Shown here in pieces: positions 8,656-19,496 of a DNA stretch of 64,000 nucleotides (the first letter of the stretch is position 1; each line of letters opens with the position of its first letter). The DNA comes from Artemia franciscana (Eukaryota; Arthropoda; Branchiopoda; Anostraca; Artemiidae), in NCBI RefSeq assembly GCF_032884065.1, contig NC_088880.1, positions 27,679,298 to 27,743,297 on the forward strand, read 5' to 3'. The notes under the pieces were generated by a model. It saw only the letters and a program-made list of their open reading frames with translations, searched no databases and had not been told where the DNA came from. The translations under genes were made by a program, and so were the position numbers.

Positions 8656-11624
8656 AAAAATATACAGTGAAACAAGAAGAAGGATCAGTGATTAGAAGGA
8701 AAAGGAAACACCTTTCAGGTTGTTCACAATAGCCTACTGTCCTGATGATCATCAATGCATAACCAGGTCAGTTTTATGACAAGATAAATCTCCCATCAAG
8801 TTTGTTAGAAATAATTTGACATCCTGATCAGAGGGCTATCAAAAAATTAGTATGGTACTGCAATATTTTAGATGCTACATGTACACCTCATTCCAAACAC
8901 CACTAGTAACAAACATAACAAACAAAATAGATCTTATGGTAATTACTAGGCCTTCAAAGAAGGGACCTAGTACTAAGACCTGTACACAGATTGGAAGAGC
9001 TATCAGGCCATTTGAAAGGCTTAACCAATAGGCAAAGTTGGTGTAAGAGTAAGACATGGGTTATTAGTGCATATAAGAAGCAAGCCTAGTTTTTCATTTT
9101 GTATGACTTATGAAGGTAGTAAATTTATAAGAAGTAGAGGATATAGGGTAAAGGTAAACTGATGATTTGACAGTTTCAAAAAAAACTTTTTTCTACTCCA
9201 ACAGGTTTTATTTAAAGACTTTTTGATTAAAAAGGGTTTTAGTGTGTAGGAAAAACATCTACAAATCTAACTGTTTTTAAAAGTTTTATCAGAAAAGGGT
9301 ACAAAACTCTGATTTTCTTAAATTGGAGCATTTTCACCTACAAATTTGACAGAACAAAAAAGTTACATATTTTCAATGTAAGCTGGAACTCAATTCAACA
9401 TGTGTTGGAATACTTGTGGGCAGATCCAGGTGCATTCAACATACCTTTTGTTTTTACTTTATATTATTTGCTTTATTTCTCTTCAACTTTTTTAATGTGT
9501 AAATATATAAACAGTATTCAGAAAGTGGAAGCTAAAAACTGAAAACAATTGGCTTAAATATAGGGATAAAATTGGATAATCAAATGGAGTATAATTGTGT
9601 GACCTAGGTCTATGATATAATAGTATGATATAAGCATCTCTACAAATACTATCAGGAATAGCCCACTTCTTCTCAGCTTTAATGGTTCAGCATCTTTGTT
9701 GGGAAAGTCCAGAATTCTTGAAATATACAAGTCCTACTTAAGATTATTAGAAGTTTGTGACACAAAGGAGTTTAGCATGTTTTATCAGCAATTTGGATAG
9801 GATCTAAGAAAACAGGAGGGGATTTCAGGAATTTCGAGAAGTTTATTGTCACTAGGCCTATATATGACTTAGTGTAACTTGCTTCCATACATAAATTCTA
9901 AGCTATGTCCAAAGGGCATGATTTGGATTAGGGCAGTCTTGATAGGTGTATGACATACTTCAAGGATTGACTGGTCATAAATATTAACACCATTAAGGGA
10001 ATCTTACCAATTTCATCAACACTACATATAAGAATGGTCCTAACAAGGTTCCTTGAGGAATTGCATGCTAATTAGGGAGAGGTTCAGAGATAATATTTGC
10101 ATTTTACAGCTTGGGATCTATTTGAAAGAAAACATGTATAACATTTACTAAGAGAGTGTCTTCTTCAAATTTAGTATTCAGTGATAAATGACAAAGGCTA
10201 AAAATAGGAACTTAGTATGATGCCAAGTGGCAGTTCCTCAGATGATGAAAAAAATCTAGCATCAAATCAGTGGAACTAAGATTTAAAAAAAAATGATGTT
10301 TTTTTCATGTGAAATATTACTACAAACAATAATCATCAAACCCTCTTGTTGTTACAAAAGTATCCATAAATTTAACAACTATGTAATGTCAGAGGACTCT
10401 TGAATTTTGACACCAATTGTTCCTAATCTATTTTACATATTCATTGAAGTTTTGACAGAGTCCTCTACATTTCAACAGGGCCTGTTCCTGTCTGTTGAAA
10501 ATCTTGACAAGGTTACTACAAGATATTCTCATGAAACAAACCTCATAATAAAAACCAATATTTAGATTTGAATTTGGCTGAAGGAACATTTTTAGTTGGT
10601 CTAATATTCTACTGCATCAGACAAGAATTTTCAAGTATTGGAACATAGTTTTGTCCATTTAATATTAGCTGCCATTTTGAATTAATTTTATTGCAAAAAA
10701 AAACAATGTAGCTACATTTTAGTGAAGATCACATGAATCTTGATGTATTGGTAGTGGTACTAAATTTTTTTGCAAAAAAAAAAAAAATAATGAAGTAATG
10801 ACATTTTGAATATTTCATAGCTAAAAAATTGTTAGAAGCTCTTTTTGTATCAACAACAAAAAACTGATTGAATTGATTATTCTTTTCTTATCCAAGTGTG
10901 TTGGATATAGTTTCCACATTTTAAATTGTCAAAATATAACAACAGCTTCAAGGGATGGTGTTCCAAGTCATGACTAGGCATAAATTTCTGGTTTTGAAGA
11001 TTGCACTGTCAAATCATTGGTGCCTTTACCCCTTTAGAATTATAAGTGCATGACAGTGGCAAGCCTTGAGCCTCCTTGTGTATACTTTTATAAAGGTAGG
11101 CTAGTCAATAAAAGTTTGTAAATCAGCTAAGATTGGTTCTAGTTATTGCTTGTTGTTTGTCTTAAAAATGTGCGGGTCTTTCAAAGGGCTGAAAGAAGAA
11201 GATGTAGCAACCTGCTATGCTTTTTGTTTGATATGCTGATTGTGCTTATGTTATGCTTGCATTTGTACCATGCTTATGCCTTACTTATATGTTGCTTAGT
11301 TTTGTAGGTAGCACAGGTCATTAAATAGTAACAATACAAATATTAGAAGGAATGGAGTGGACATAGGTATTTCAAAATACCTTCCCTAATTCATCAAATA
11401 TTTTACAATAGCCTAGGTTACTTGTCTTGATAATGTAGAATTTTATAATCTATTTTTATCTGTTTGTGAATGCTGAATGGTAACCAAAGTAAGTAGGCTT
11501 AGGCTATTTCAGAGTGTTATTAAAAAGTTTCTAGAATTTTACATTAAGTTCCAAGCTGATACAAGGATATCTTGATAACACCTTCCCAATATATTTTTGG
11601 CCCTGGGTTCATTCCTGGGTGCTT
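8656..11624. other. Long non-coding stretch, no gene seen
   Basis: About 3 kb of AT-rich sequence with only chance frames of up to 60 codons. Poly-A/T runs are frequent. No element signature or splice-bounded exon was convincing. Confidence 0.5.
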
Positions 11625-12258
11625 TATTTGGTAAAATTCTAGTTAATTGACTTCTTGCTATCTCAGAAAGGGTTTAGGTTAGGAAAATAAAACTTTCAGG
11701 GAGGGTCTACAGGCTAAAGTATGTTCAGGGAAGGTATTTTAAAGTACCCACCTCTACTCCTTCTCCCTATAGAGGGCCCTTTTGCCTGCATGACATGTCT
11801 ATACATATTAAAATTTTGACAAAACAACAGTTTACCATAATTTTCAGTTACTAGTTGCTTTTTCTCTGCCTTTAGTCCTTAAAATGCAATTCCTGTTATT
11901 TGAGAAGAATTTTGAGCCATATCAATGTTTTTCTTCAAAATTTAGGAAATACATTTGCATATCTTTAAAACATTAAAAAATGTAATTGAGCAAAGTTATG
12001 AAGCTGAAAACAATTTTGCTGTACTTCAATTAAGCAGAAGATCTATTTTGAAAGGTTTCACTTATATAACACACATATTATTAAAGGTTATAAAAGGTCA
12101 GGGCCCTCTAGAGGGAGAAGGAGTAGAGGTACTTGCTTCAAAATACCTTCCCAAGACAAACTTTAGTCTGTAGATTCATCCCTGAAAGTTTTATTTTCCT
12201 AACCTAAACCCTTTCAGAGGTAGAAAGAAGTCAATTAAATAAAATTTTACCCTTTATT
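11625..12258. mobile_element. Foldback element with arms of about 156 bp
   Basis: The left arm 11625-11780 (landmarks TTAATTGACTTCTTGC, GGGTTTAGGTTAGGAAAATA and TCTCCCTATAGAGGGCCCT) is the inverted partner of 12101-12258 (GGGCCCTCTAGAGGGAGAAG through TAACCTAAACCC and GAAGTCAATTAA). A spacer of about 320 bp has only a short chance frame. No target duplication was resolved. Confidence 0.8.
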
Positions 12259-12998
12259 CTACTAACTTAGCAAGAGTTGCCTTCTTTTTAAGATAACAAT
12301 AAACCCTTCACCTGAAACTTTACCCCAAATGGGATAAAGAAATGACTCAACAGCTTAGAGGAAAGAGCAGGTTCATGAGACATGGTAGGCTGAAGAGTAA
12401 TGCTTTGCGAAAAATTGAGATCAAGGAGGACCCTGTACAGCTGTTTTAGTTCCATATAGGCTAGCCTACCTTGATGCTGTAGAAGTAAATTACCTTATTA
12501 ATAAAATAGCTGGGGCAGTAGGCAATTGGATTATAGACGCATTTGGAAACAAAAGCAGACTAACCAAATATTTGGGATTTGCTCTGGGAAAATTATGGAA
12601 ATATGAGTCTAGAACAGCTAATTATTTGTGCTCCAACGCCTAGAACCTCTTATAAATATTCTGTTTCATCTAGAATGTTTGGTCAAGATTGCCAAAACTT
12701 TTCGGGACTAAAGTGTCAAATTCAGCGAAAAAGTGACACTTTTAGTGTCCTCCTAGAAAATTAGCCAATATACTTTAAACGTTGACAAAAAAGGCTTTAA
12801 ATGGTTTTCTCACAGCTCCAGGGCCAGATTTACGTTCTCCTTCTTCAAGTAGAAGCAAAGCGGTTCTTCAAATAAGTAAAATCCCATGTAAAACCTCAAA
12901 TCGCCTATTACGCGATGAAGAAAAAGAATTCAGTACAGTTTCTCGGATTCTCTCGAACCTTTGGTTGTACTAGTTATTCTTCTTCTGAAAAATCAGTA
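12259..12998. other. Non-coding stretch, no gene seen
   Basis: Several 60-codon chance frames overlap here, and none has a recognisable motif. Confidence 0.4.
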
Positions 12999-13346
12999 AA
13001 GCCTTGTTTTTATTATGGCGTTTTCCGGCACCAAAGCCGGCTTTGCCACTTTTTGGAAGACAGTTTTCATTTTCGTCGTTTTTGCCAAAAATTCTAAAGC
13101 GCAGTCTTATTTCAGGAACTGCAGAAGACTTGGAATTATTTGTGCTGCGTTTGCGGTGTTACAGGAACGTCAAGAAAAGTTGGAGTAAAGCAAAGATGAA
13201 CGACAAAATGTGTTGTTTATTTTTTACGTTTTCAGCAAAATGTCTACTCTGAACGGTGATAAAACGAAAACGGCGATAAAACCTGTCTTCACTATGAGCC
13301 GCCCCAGCCGTCTCGGCCGGAAAACGCCATAATGAAGACAGGGCTT
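12999..13346. mobile_element. CpG-rich MITE with terminal inverted repeats of about 30 bp
   Basis: The left end AAGCCTTGTTTTTATTATGG continues CGTTTTCCGGC. The right end read on the minus strand is AAGCCCTGTCTTCATTATGG and also continues CGTTTTCCGGC, with only a few mismatches. The interior contains short frames but no transposase, so it is non-autonomous. TA dinucleotides lie near both ends, but I could not assign a clean target duplication. It is clearly richer in CpG than its surroundings. Confidence 0.7.
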
Positions 13347-15194
13347 AAAAGATTTGCGCCAGCAGAACACAAATACGATGTCTGTCGCTGCCGACACGGC
13401 TTAAATGCCGTCGCTTCCTTTTTTCCTTCAGTAGCACATCAGATCTTCTGCAAAATTTTGTCGACCATTTCCCGCAGATTGATATCAAAAAGCGAATGAA
13501 ACGCGCTTGGACTGGAACGTGCTTCACATCCTTTTCTCCGGGCTTTCGCCAACACGTTTGGTGACACTGCTCTGGCAAAAGCACACAACCACAGCGTTAT
13601 TTCATCCAAACATTAATGTATTCATGATATCAATTAACTTAGAGATCAAACTTGATAAGGAGAGAAATAATGAGAAGACAAATATCGCTTGTTCTGTATG
13701 AAGCTTATATATTCTTCAAAAAACAAAGAAATGTCAAATTCTTTGCAAATAGTGACAAGACAAATATCACATGTGCTCAATCAAATGTTGAAATAAAAAA
13801 GAAAAATCCCTTAACTTTTGATGTTCTCATCAATTGCTCCCTGTCACATAAATTAGAAGCTATTATTTATAGGTTGAAGATATCAATCCTGAAAAGACGC
13901 CTTTATTACTAGCAGCACGTTATTTGTTGTCAACCGGCAGATTTTTTTCGAGGAATGTTGCCAGAAGCTTTCAATTGTCAGTGAAGGTATTCCTGAATGT
14001 CTAAAAGGTGAATGGACATCATACTGATCCACAGACCTCATAAACAAAAGAGGAAGAAGAAATGTCAGAATTAATTTTGTTCTGTTATGTTTAGGGCTGC
14101 GAGTCTTTCTCACAATTTTGAATAAATAACGATGTTTCTAAGAATGTATTATGCGAAACTGCGAAAATGTCTCGTAATTTGGACTCATCATTCACCAGAA
14201 CCCTTGTTTCACAAAACGCAGTGTATCCCAACCCTTTTAGATAAACCACCTCTTTTAAGTCAATACCTGTTTAACAAAACCCCCACTAAACTTTACCCTA
14301 AAGCAGCCTAATACTGATTCAAATTGAACCGATTGTAATTCATACTTGCTCACCTTATGTTTGGTTAAATTGTCTAAACAAGGGTTCAGTGAAACAAAGG
14401 TTGATTTAAGGTCCAGTTAAACAGGACCTGCATTAAATGTGGGCTGAGTTGCACGGGAATTGTGTTTCATAGAGACTGAGTTAAATGAATTTAGTTGAGA
14501 TGAGCTCAGTTAAACACAGACTCTAGGAAGCCCCTTCAAGGCCTTCTCAACCAAAAAACAAGAAAATTAAGTGTGAAGTTGGCTCTTAATTTTTGATTCT
14601 CAGTGCCACCTATAGAAAATTAAATATATTAACTCTTTTATAGGAAAGAAAGATAAAGGAGTTGCCTTTCTCTACTTCAAGTTTCAACTTCAAAAGTAAA
14701 ATTTAAAGCTCATTTTTTATTTTTCTATTGGACTATTTATAATGTTCCTAATGGGACTTAATTCTTGATAACGTTCTAGGCTAGCCTAAATGAAAATTTT
14801 TACCAGTTTACAAAGTAGACCATTCTAGGCCTTGGACTAGTTAGATGAAATCTAGTTTAGGGGTTCCTTGCTAACTTGGACATTTGGTGAATGAATCTAA
14901 GGCTAAAGATGTGACTCAGGAATGTATTATGAAGCTGTTATGTTTAACTTGTTGTTATTTCTAGGGGTTAAAAGATTAAATAGCCTACGTGTTATCCTTG
15001 TTATTACTGAATAAAATATTTTGCCTTTGGCTAATTTTCTGTTTTTAATCTTGGTAAATTTTCTGATTAACTTAGAATCAAGATGGGTAAGTAATAGACA
15101 TAGCTAGCCTAACTCTAAAGATCTAATTGAAATTTGATCCTGAATCCAAATTTGACATCAGGCTAATTTAAATTGCAAATGAAATTAATCCCCC
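13347..15194. other. Non-coding stretch; left part CpG-rich
   Basis: 13347-13600 is unusually GC- and CpG-rich for this window and has a 79-codon minus-strand frame of unknown meaning (13345-13584). At 14199-14210 and 14377-14388 the 12-mer GAACCCTTGTTT and its reverse complement could bound a small 190-bp inverted-repeat element. Nothing else was recognised. Confidence 0.4.
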
Positions 15195-15316
15195 TGTAAC
15201 ATTTCTTCCCTTTTCTGTTTCAATAGTTTATTAGAGACCCAAACTTCTACAAACAAAAGCAACAATTAGCAAGAAAAGCTGGGTGTAAACATAATTAACT
15301 TAAATAGAACATTTCA
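15195..15316 (-). repeat. 3-prime LTR of the gypsy element
   Basis: This 122-bp LTR reads TGTAACATTTCTTCCC at its left and AACATTTCA at its right on the plus strand. It matches the 19352-19496 copy along its length, including the shared block GCTGGGTGTAAACATAATTA, with small indels. LTR divergence shows that the insertion is not recent. Confidence 0.85.
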
Positions 15317-15331
15317 CCTTCTTTCTTTTCA
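15317..15331 (-). other. Polypurine tract
   Basis: On the minus strand GAAAAGAAAGAAGG directly abuts the start of the 3-prime LTR (TGAAATG). This is where the plus-strand DNA primer of a Ty3/gypsy element is expected. Confidence 0.75.
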
Positions 15332-15952
15332 TGATTTATTTTTGTTTCAACTTCAAGTGCTTGCCAGACTGATTTGGAAAATGCAACTTGAGGTGGTGGT
15401 ACAGGTCTGTGATGTGCTGGCAAGTGGCTGTGTGCTGCCACTCATTCTGGTGGTGTCCTGTTTCACTTACTGATTTGTGATAGTTAAAGGACTTCTGCCT
15501 GGTTGGCTATAAAGACTGGCTTTGCCAGTCAGAGTTGGCAAGGAGTTTGGGTATGACTTTTGTGGTTGGGGTGGGTTGGGTAGGAGCTTGAACTTGCAGC
15601 AGTGCACTATTCCTGTTGGCTTATGTGACAAACTTGATTGAGGTTTGTTTATCTGACCTATATGCATAGGGTGGTTGCCCCATGGATGGTATGGTGTCAG
15701 CAGCACCTATTTGTTGCCCATTGTATATTGTGGATGAGACAAATTTATACCAAGGTCTTATATCCCTCCTGTTTTGTCTGAAGGTGCCTCTGCTTCCAAG
15801 GGAGAGGTTGTAGGATCAAGGGGATTTATTGTGTTTTTTCCAGATGGTTGCTTTTTCCCATTTTGAGGCCTCAGAAAGTTTGACCCATACTTTTTGGTTT
15901 GGGTTGAGCTCTGTTGCTGTCCTTGATCCTTCGTTGTAGGCTATGCAGTTTT
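15332..15952. other. Gypsy 3-prime internal region, no intact coding
   Basis: This lies between the integrase C-terminus and the polypurine tract. A 79-codon minus-strand frame at 15467-15706 is proline- and serine-rich and could be the degenerate integrase tail, but I see no diagnostic residues. Confidence 0.45.
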
Positions 15953-16690
15953 CTACTTCAGCTGAAATTTCCTTCTGGATTCCATAAATGTTGAGCTATC
16001 TACCAGTTTAGGGTGTAGGGCTTGTGGTAGAACTAGTAATGCTGAGTGCAGCTGTCTGCTCATCAACAGTTGAGCTGGTGAGTATGCTCTGTCAACTAGG
16101 GTGTTGTGGAATTCTAGTAACATCATGCATGGGTCTATCCTGCTATCTGATGCCTTTGCCATGATGTGCTTGGCTGTTTTGACAGCCTTCTTGCTGAGGT
16201 CATTGCCTGAGGGTATTGTGGACTTGATGATAGATTTTTAATGTTCTAGCTTGATGTAAATATTTTGAATTATTGTGATGAAAACTGTGGGTTGTTATTG
16301 GCTGTCATCTTTTCTGAAACACCATGGCATGCAAAATGTGCCTTGAGTTTGCTTATTACTTGGAATAAGGTGGTTGAAGTCAACTTGTCAATCTCAAACC
16401 ATTGGCTGTAGTATAAGGTGTGTTGATAAGGTATTCTTGACCTCTAGAATAGAATAGGTATTTCCATGTTAATTAGATGATCTTTTTGTTGTCTCCAGTG
16501 ATATTTGACCAAAACATGACAGTTCTGGCTCTCTCCTATGTTTTTACAATTTCCAAGTGTGACAGTTGGAGTTGCCTCAACATTTCTGACCTCAGTGCTT
16601 TGGGAATGACAACCCTCTCCCCTTTGAGAATGAGCCCATTGTTCACAACCAACTCATCTCTGTAGTTCCAACAAGGGATAATTGAGATGA
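15953..16690 (-). pseudogene. Gypsy integrase remnant
   Basis: Reading the minus strand from 16690: RDELVVNNGLILKGERVVIP and LQLSHLEIVKT.ERARTVMFW form the zinc-binding N-terminal domain. Near 16440-16200 W-F-E-I-D-K-L and FACHGVSEKMTANNNPQF correspond to the catalytic core block, where D-N-G has become N-N-N. The 15953-16162 frame gives LLEFHNTLVDRAYSPAQLLM, the conserved core C-terminal block. Stops and frameshifts separate the pieces, and the catalytic Asp in the NNN block is lost. It would have inserted the cDNA into the genome. Confidence 0.8.
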
Positions 16691-16771
16691 GGGATCTTTT
16701 TGGTTTTCAGGCTATCCATTTTCTATAACTTGCATCAATGTGCTCAGTTCCTCTTCTTGGAGCAACTCCTG

Positions 16772-17240
16772 TCATATATGCTCCATTTTTTTTTCTGTGA
16801 TTGGTATCAGTTTGAAGAAAATGTGTATGGCTTGTTCTCCCTCACTCTCAGCTTCCTTATCCAACTTAGGGAGGTGCAAGCAGGAGAGTGTATCTGCCAC
16901 AGGTATTTCTTTTCCTGGTCTGTAGTGGAATGTCAGGTCATAAAGTTGGATGGCTAACATCATATGCTGTAGCCTTGGTGGGGTGCAGTTTATTGCCTTG
17001 CTAAGGATAGCTTTCATGGGTTTGTGGTCTGTTGTAACATAGACTTTTTGACCAAACAAGTACTGATGAAAGTTTTTGCGGGCAAACAATATGGCCAACA
17101 ACTTTTTCTCCATCTGAGAGTATTGTCTCACTGAGTGACGTGGAGGCAAAGGCTACTGTGGCTCCATCCATTACAAGCTGGGTGCCATCTCCATGCTGGG
17201 AGGCATCTGTTACTACTTCTATTAGTTTTGCATGCTGACT
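16772..17240 (-). pseudogene. Gypsy RNase H remnant
   Basis: The 17149-16772 frame carries YSQMEKKLLAILFARKNFHQYL, VTTDHKPMKAIL and YDLTFHYRPGKEIPVADTLS, the usual central and C-terminal RNase H blocks of Ty3/gypsy. Just upstream in another frame, EVVTDASQHGDGTQLV contains the first catalytic Asp. One frameshift near 17150 separates the halves. Confidence 0.8.
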
Positions 17241-17335
17241 AAAGTAGGCCAGGTTCTTACAAATTGAGTCCTGGATTGTTTTTGGGCAGCTTCATGTATA
17301 CCATCCCATTTCCAAACCTTAGCTTTCATCAAATT

Positions 17336-18130
17336 TCAAAGTGGCTGATTTGATGTGGACAAGTTAGGTATGTATTGCAATAGGTAGTTATACATTTTCA
17401 ATAATGTATTTAGCTCCTCTTTGCTTTTTGGGGCTGGTATGTCTTGTATTGCTATTGTTTTATTGGGATCTGGCTTTACTCCTTCTTCTTTCAAGATATG
17501 TCTAAAATAGGTTATGCATATAGCATCAAAAATGCACTTATCTCTGTTAAATTTCACACCTTTTCTTTGGCTCTTTGAAGGACCTCTGCTTAGTTCCTGT
17601 CATGCTCTTTGACTGTGGCACCCATGCTGGCAATGTTGTCAATAATTAGCCCTTTTTTGATTCCTTCAAATGCTTATTCCATTTTCTTTTGATACTCATC
17701 TTGGGCTGAAACAAGACCAAAGGGATATCATTTCCAGCAAAATTGGCCAATTATAGTGTTGAATGTGGACAACTTAGATGATTCTTCATCTAAGACCATT
17801 GACCAATAACTACTCCTTGCACCCACTTTGAAATACTTCCAAGCCCCTTCACATTTAACTGCTATGTCTTCAAAAAGGGGAACTTGATGATGGTGTCTCT
17901 TGATCCAGCAATTTAGATCTACTGAATGCAGGCATATTCTTAGGGAATCATCACCCTTTTTGACCAATAGAACAGGATTTACTCACTCTGTGGGCTTAGT
18001 GGTTTTTTCTATTATCCTTAATGCTTCTAGGCATTCCCATTTAAGTTTTGGCTGTAATGCAAATGGCACACGTTTTGGTGGCTGGACAGTTTGTACTGCC
18101 CCTTCCTTAAGGTTTATGTGACAGGTACCT
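17336..18130 (-). pseudogene. Gypsy reverse transcriptase remnant
   Basis: Landmarks in order on the minus strand: VQPPKRVPFALQPKLK, VNPVLLVKKGDDSLRICL, FEDIAVKCEGAWKYFKVGAR.SYWSMVLDEESS, YPFGLVSAQDEYQKKME, LIIDNIASMGATVKEHD and finally YFRHILKEEGVKPDPNKTIAI with LLKMYNYLLQYIPNLS. The catalytic box is I-D-N rather than a D-D pair, and the first Asp block (normally F-x-x-x-D) reads Y-F-K-V-G-A, so both catalytic sites are damaged. Confidence 0.8.
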
Positions 18131-18428
18131 GGGAAGCCATCCAATACTATATAACACATCTGAGAATTCCTGCAGCAATCTTATCAACTTTGATACACCT
18201 ATGTTGTGGAGCTGCTGGTATTTCTGGAGAGATACTTGTAAGGAACTTTATGAGGTTCTGTTTCTTGCTTGTTTGTCTGCTTTGTATAGGTCCTTTATCT
18301 GTTTCTACAACATAGAAAACATTATTCTGAGGATGCTAATTTTTATACTGTAGCATTAGATTAATGGTTCCAACAACCTTGAACTGTCATCTATTATAGC
18401 TTGTCAGAATGTCCTTAGTCTTGGTTAG

Positions 18429-18794
18429 TTATGGAGGGACCCCCTTGAGATTGAGAAAATTTGCAGTAGGCAACACATTCACTTCTGCTCTCATATCTAT
18501 CTTGAACTTAATGTCAGTTTTATATTGGGTAAGCCTTATTGCTGTGAAGGGTTTCTCTGGAGCTTCTGCAAATTTTAAACTGTCAGTAGCTTCAATGTGG
18601 AATTCTTCTCCTTCATCATCTTCTACAGTCTCTACTTCATGTAAGTTCTTGATCCTACATACTTTTGCAAAATGGTTAGGCTTATGGCATTTTGTACATG
18701 TCTTTCCCTTTGCTGGGCACCTGTGCTCACTTGAATATAAACCACCACACAAATAGTGTTTTACTCTCCTCACTGTGTCTATTTCTTGTTTCAT
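18429..18794 (-). pseudogene. Gypsy nucleocapsid zinc knuckle and protease remnant
   Basis: A 121-codon frame contains one intact CCHC knuckle, CTKCHKPNHFAKVC (C-x2-C-x4-H-x4-C), at about residues 34-47. An acidic linker follows, then FKIDMRAEVNVLP, the aspartic protease site in which D-T-G has become D-M-R. The knuckle would bind genomic RNA; the protease would be inactive. Confidence 0.8.
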
Positions 18795-18817
18795 GCAAGG
18801 TGGCTTCCCTGCTTAGT

Positions 18818-19332
18818 TCATTTGTGCCTGGGTCTCCTGGACTGTTTGATAGCTCTACTGATCTGGATGGCTCTTGCTAATGTCAATTTCTCACCTTCAC
18901 TCAAGAGCTTTTCTCTTGTGTGGTCATTCTTTACACCAAACCCTAGTCTGTCATCATCTGCACTGTCACCATACTTGCAGTCAAGTGCTAGCAACTTTAG
19001 ATCTGTGGGGTATCCCTCCACGGTTTCACCTTCATTTTGATTCCTTTTGTGGAATATAAATCTTCCAAAAATTGGATTTGCACCTGGTTGAACATGCTCA
19101 TCAAACTTGTTTGTATACACTCAGATTCTATTGTTTTCTTCAGCTCTGAGATTCCAAGTGTTTCTTGGAATTTCTTGCTGACCCAAATAAGCAGGTACAA
19201 ACATTTGACAGCTTTTGTCTTTCCACTCAGTGGTCCAGAGAACATGAGTTTGCAATCCTGCTTGAACCTTTTCCATGCTGCCTTCAGGTTTGGTGAAGAC
19301 CAGTCTATTGTTGGGTGTGGTGTGCTGTCCAT
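18818..19332 (-). pseudogene. Gypsy gag remnant
   Basis: Two overlapping minus-strand frames (19332-18997 and 19120-18818) form one gag interrupted by a frameshift. The first opens MDSTPHPTIDWSSPNLKAAW shortly after the primer site and includes CLYLLIWVSKKFQETLGI. The second includes GETVEGYPTDLKLLALDCKY and RLGFGVKNDHTREKLLSE. The plus-strand copy at 5249 shares these blocks. Confidence 0.8.
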
Positions 19333-19351
19333 GATCCCACTCCTGACACCA
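19333..19351 (-). other. Primer binding site, probably tRNA-Leu
   Basis: On the minus strand TGGTGTCAGGAGTGGGATC begins directly after the 5-prime LTR. It would pair with a tRNA 3-prime end of the form CCCACTxCTGACACCA; tRNA-Leu is my best match from general knowledge of arthropod tRNAs, with one mismatch. Confidence 0.65.
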
Positions 19352-19496
19352 TGTAATGTTTCCTCCCTTTTCTATTCCAATAGTTCATTGGAGAGCCAAA
19401 CACCTGCAAACAAAAGTAACAATTAGCATAAGCAAGCAAAGTACTATAGTAAGCAAAGCTGGGTGTAAACATAATTAGAATAAACAAAACGTTTCA
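19352..19496 (-). repeat. 5-prime LTR of the gypsy element
   Basis: This 145-bp LTR (TGTAATGTTTCCTCCC to AACGTTTCA on the plus strand) is longer than its partner by small insertions such as the AAGCAAGCAAAGTACTATAGT block. CCCC follows directly outside, as before the other LTR. Confidence 0.85.

Larger units (their letters stand above)
15195..19496 (-). mobile_element. Ty3/gypsy retrotransposon, complete layout but degenerate
   Basis: Two short LTRs with TG...CA ends enclose, in minus-strand order, a primer binding site, gag, zinc knuckle, protease, RT, RNase H, integrase and a polypurine tract. CCCC lies immediately outside both LTRs, compatible with a 4-bp target duplication. The total length of 4.3 kb is short for the superfamily because of small LTRs and internal losses. 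All coding regions carry stops or frameshifts. The same family is present as a plus-strand remnant at 5249-7905. Confidence 0.9.

Noticed and set aside
18409-19426. Plus-strand frames of 94-129 codons
   Set aside because: They lie opposite the gypsy gag and zinc-knuckle frames, which carry the recognisable residues.
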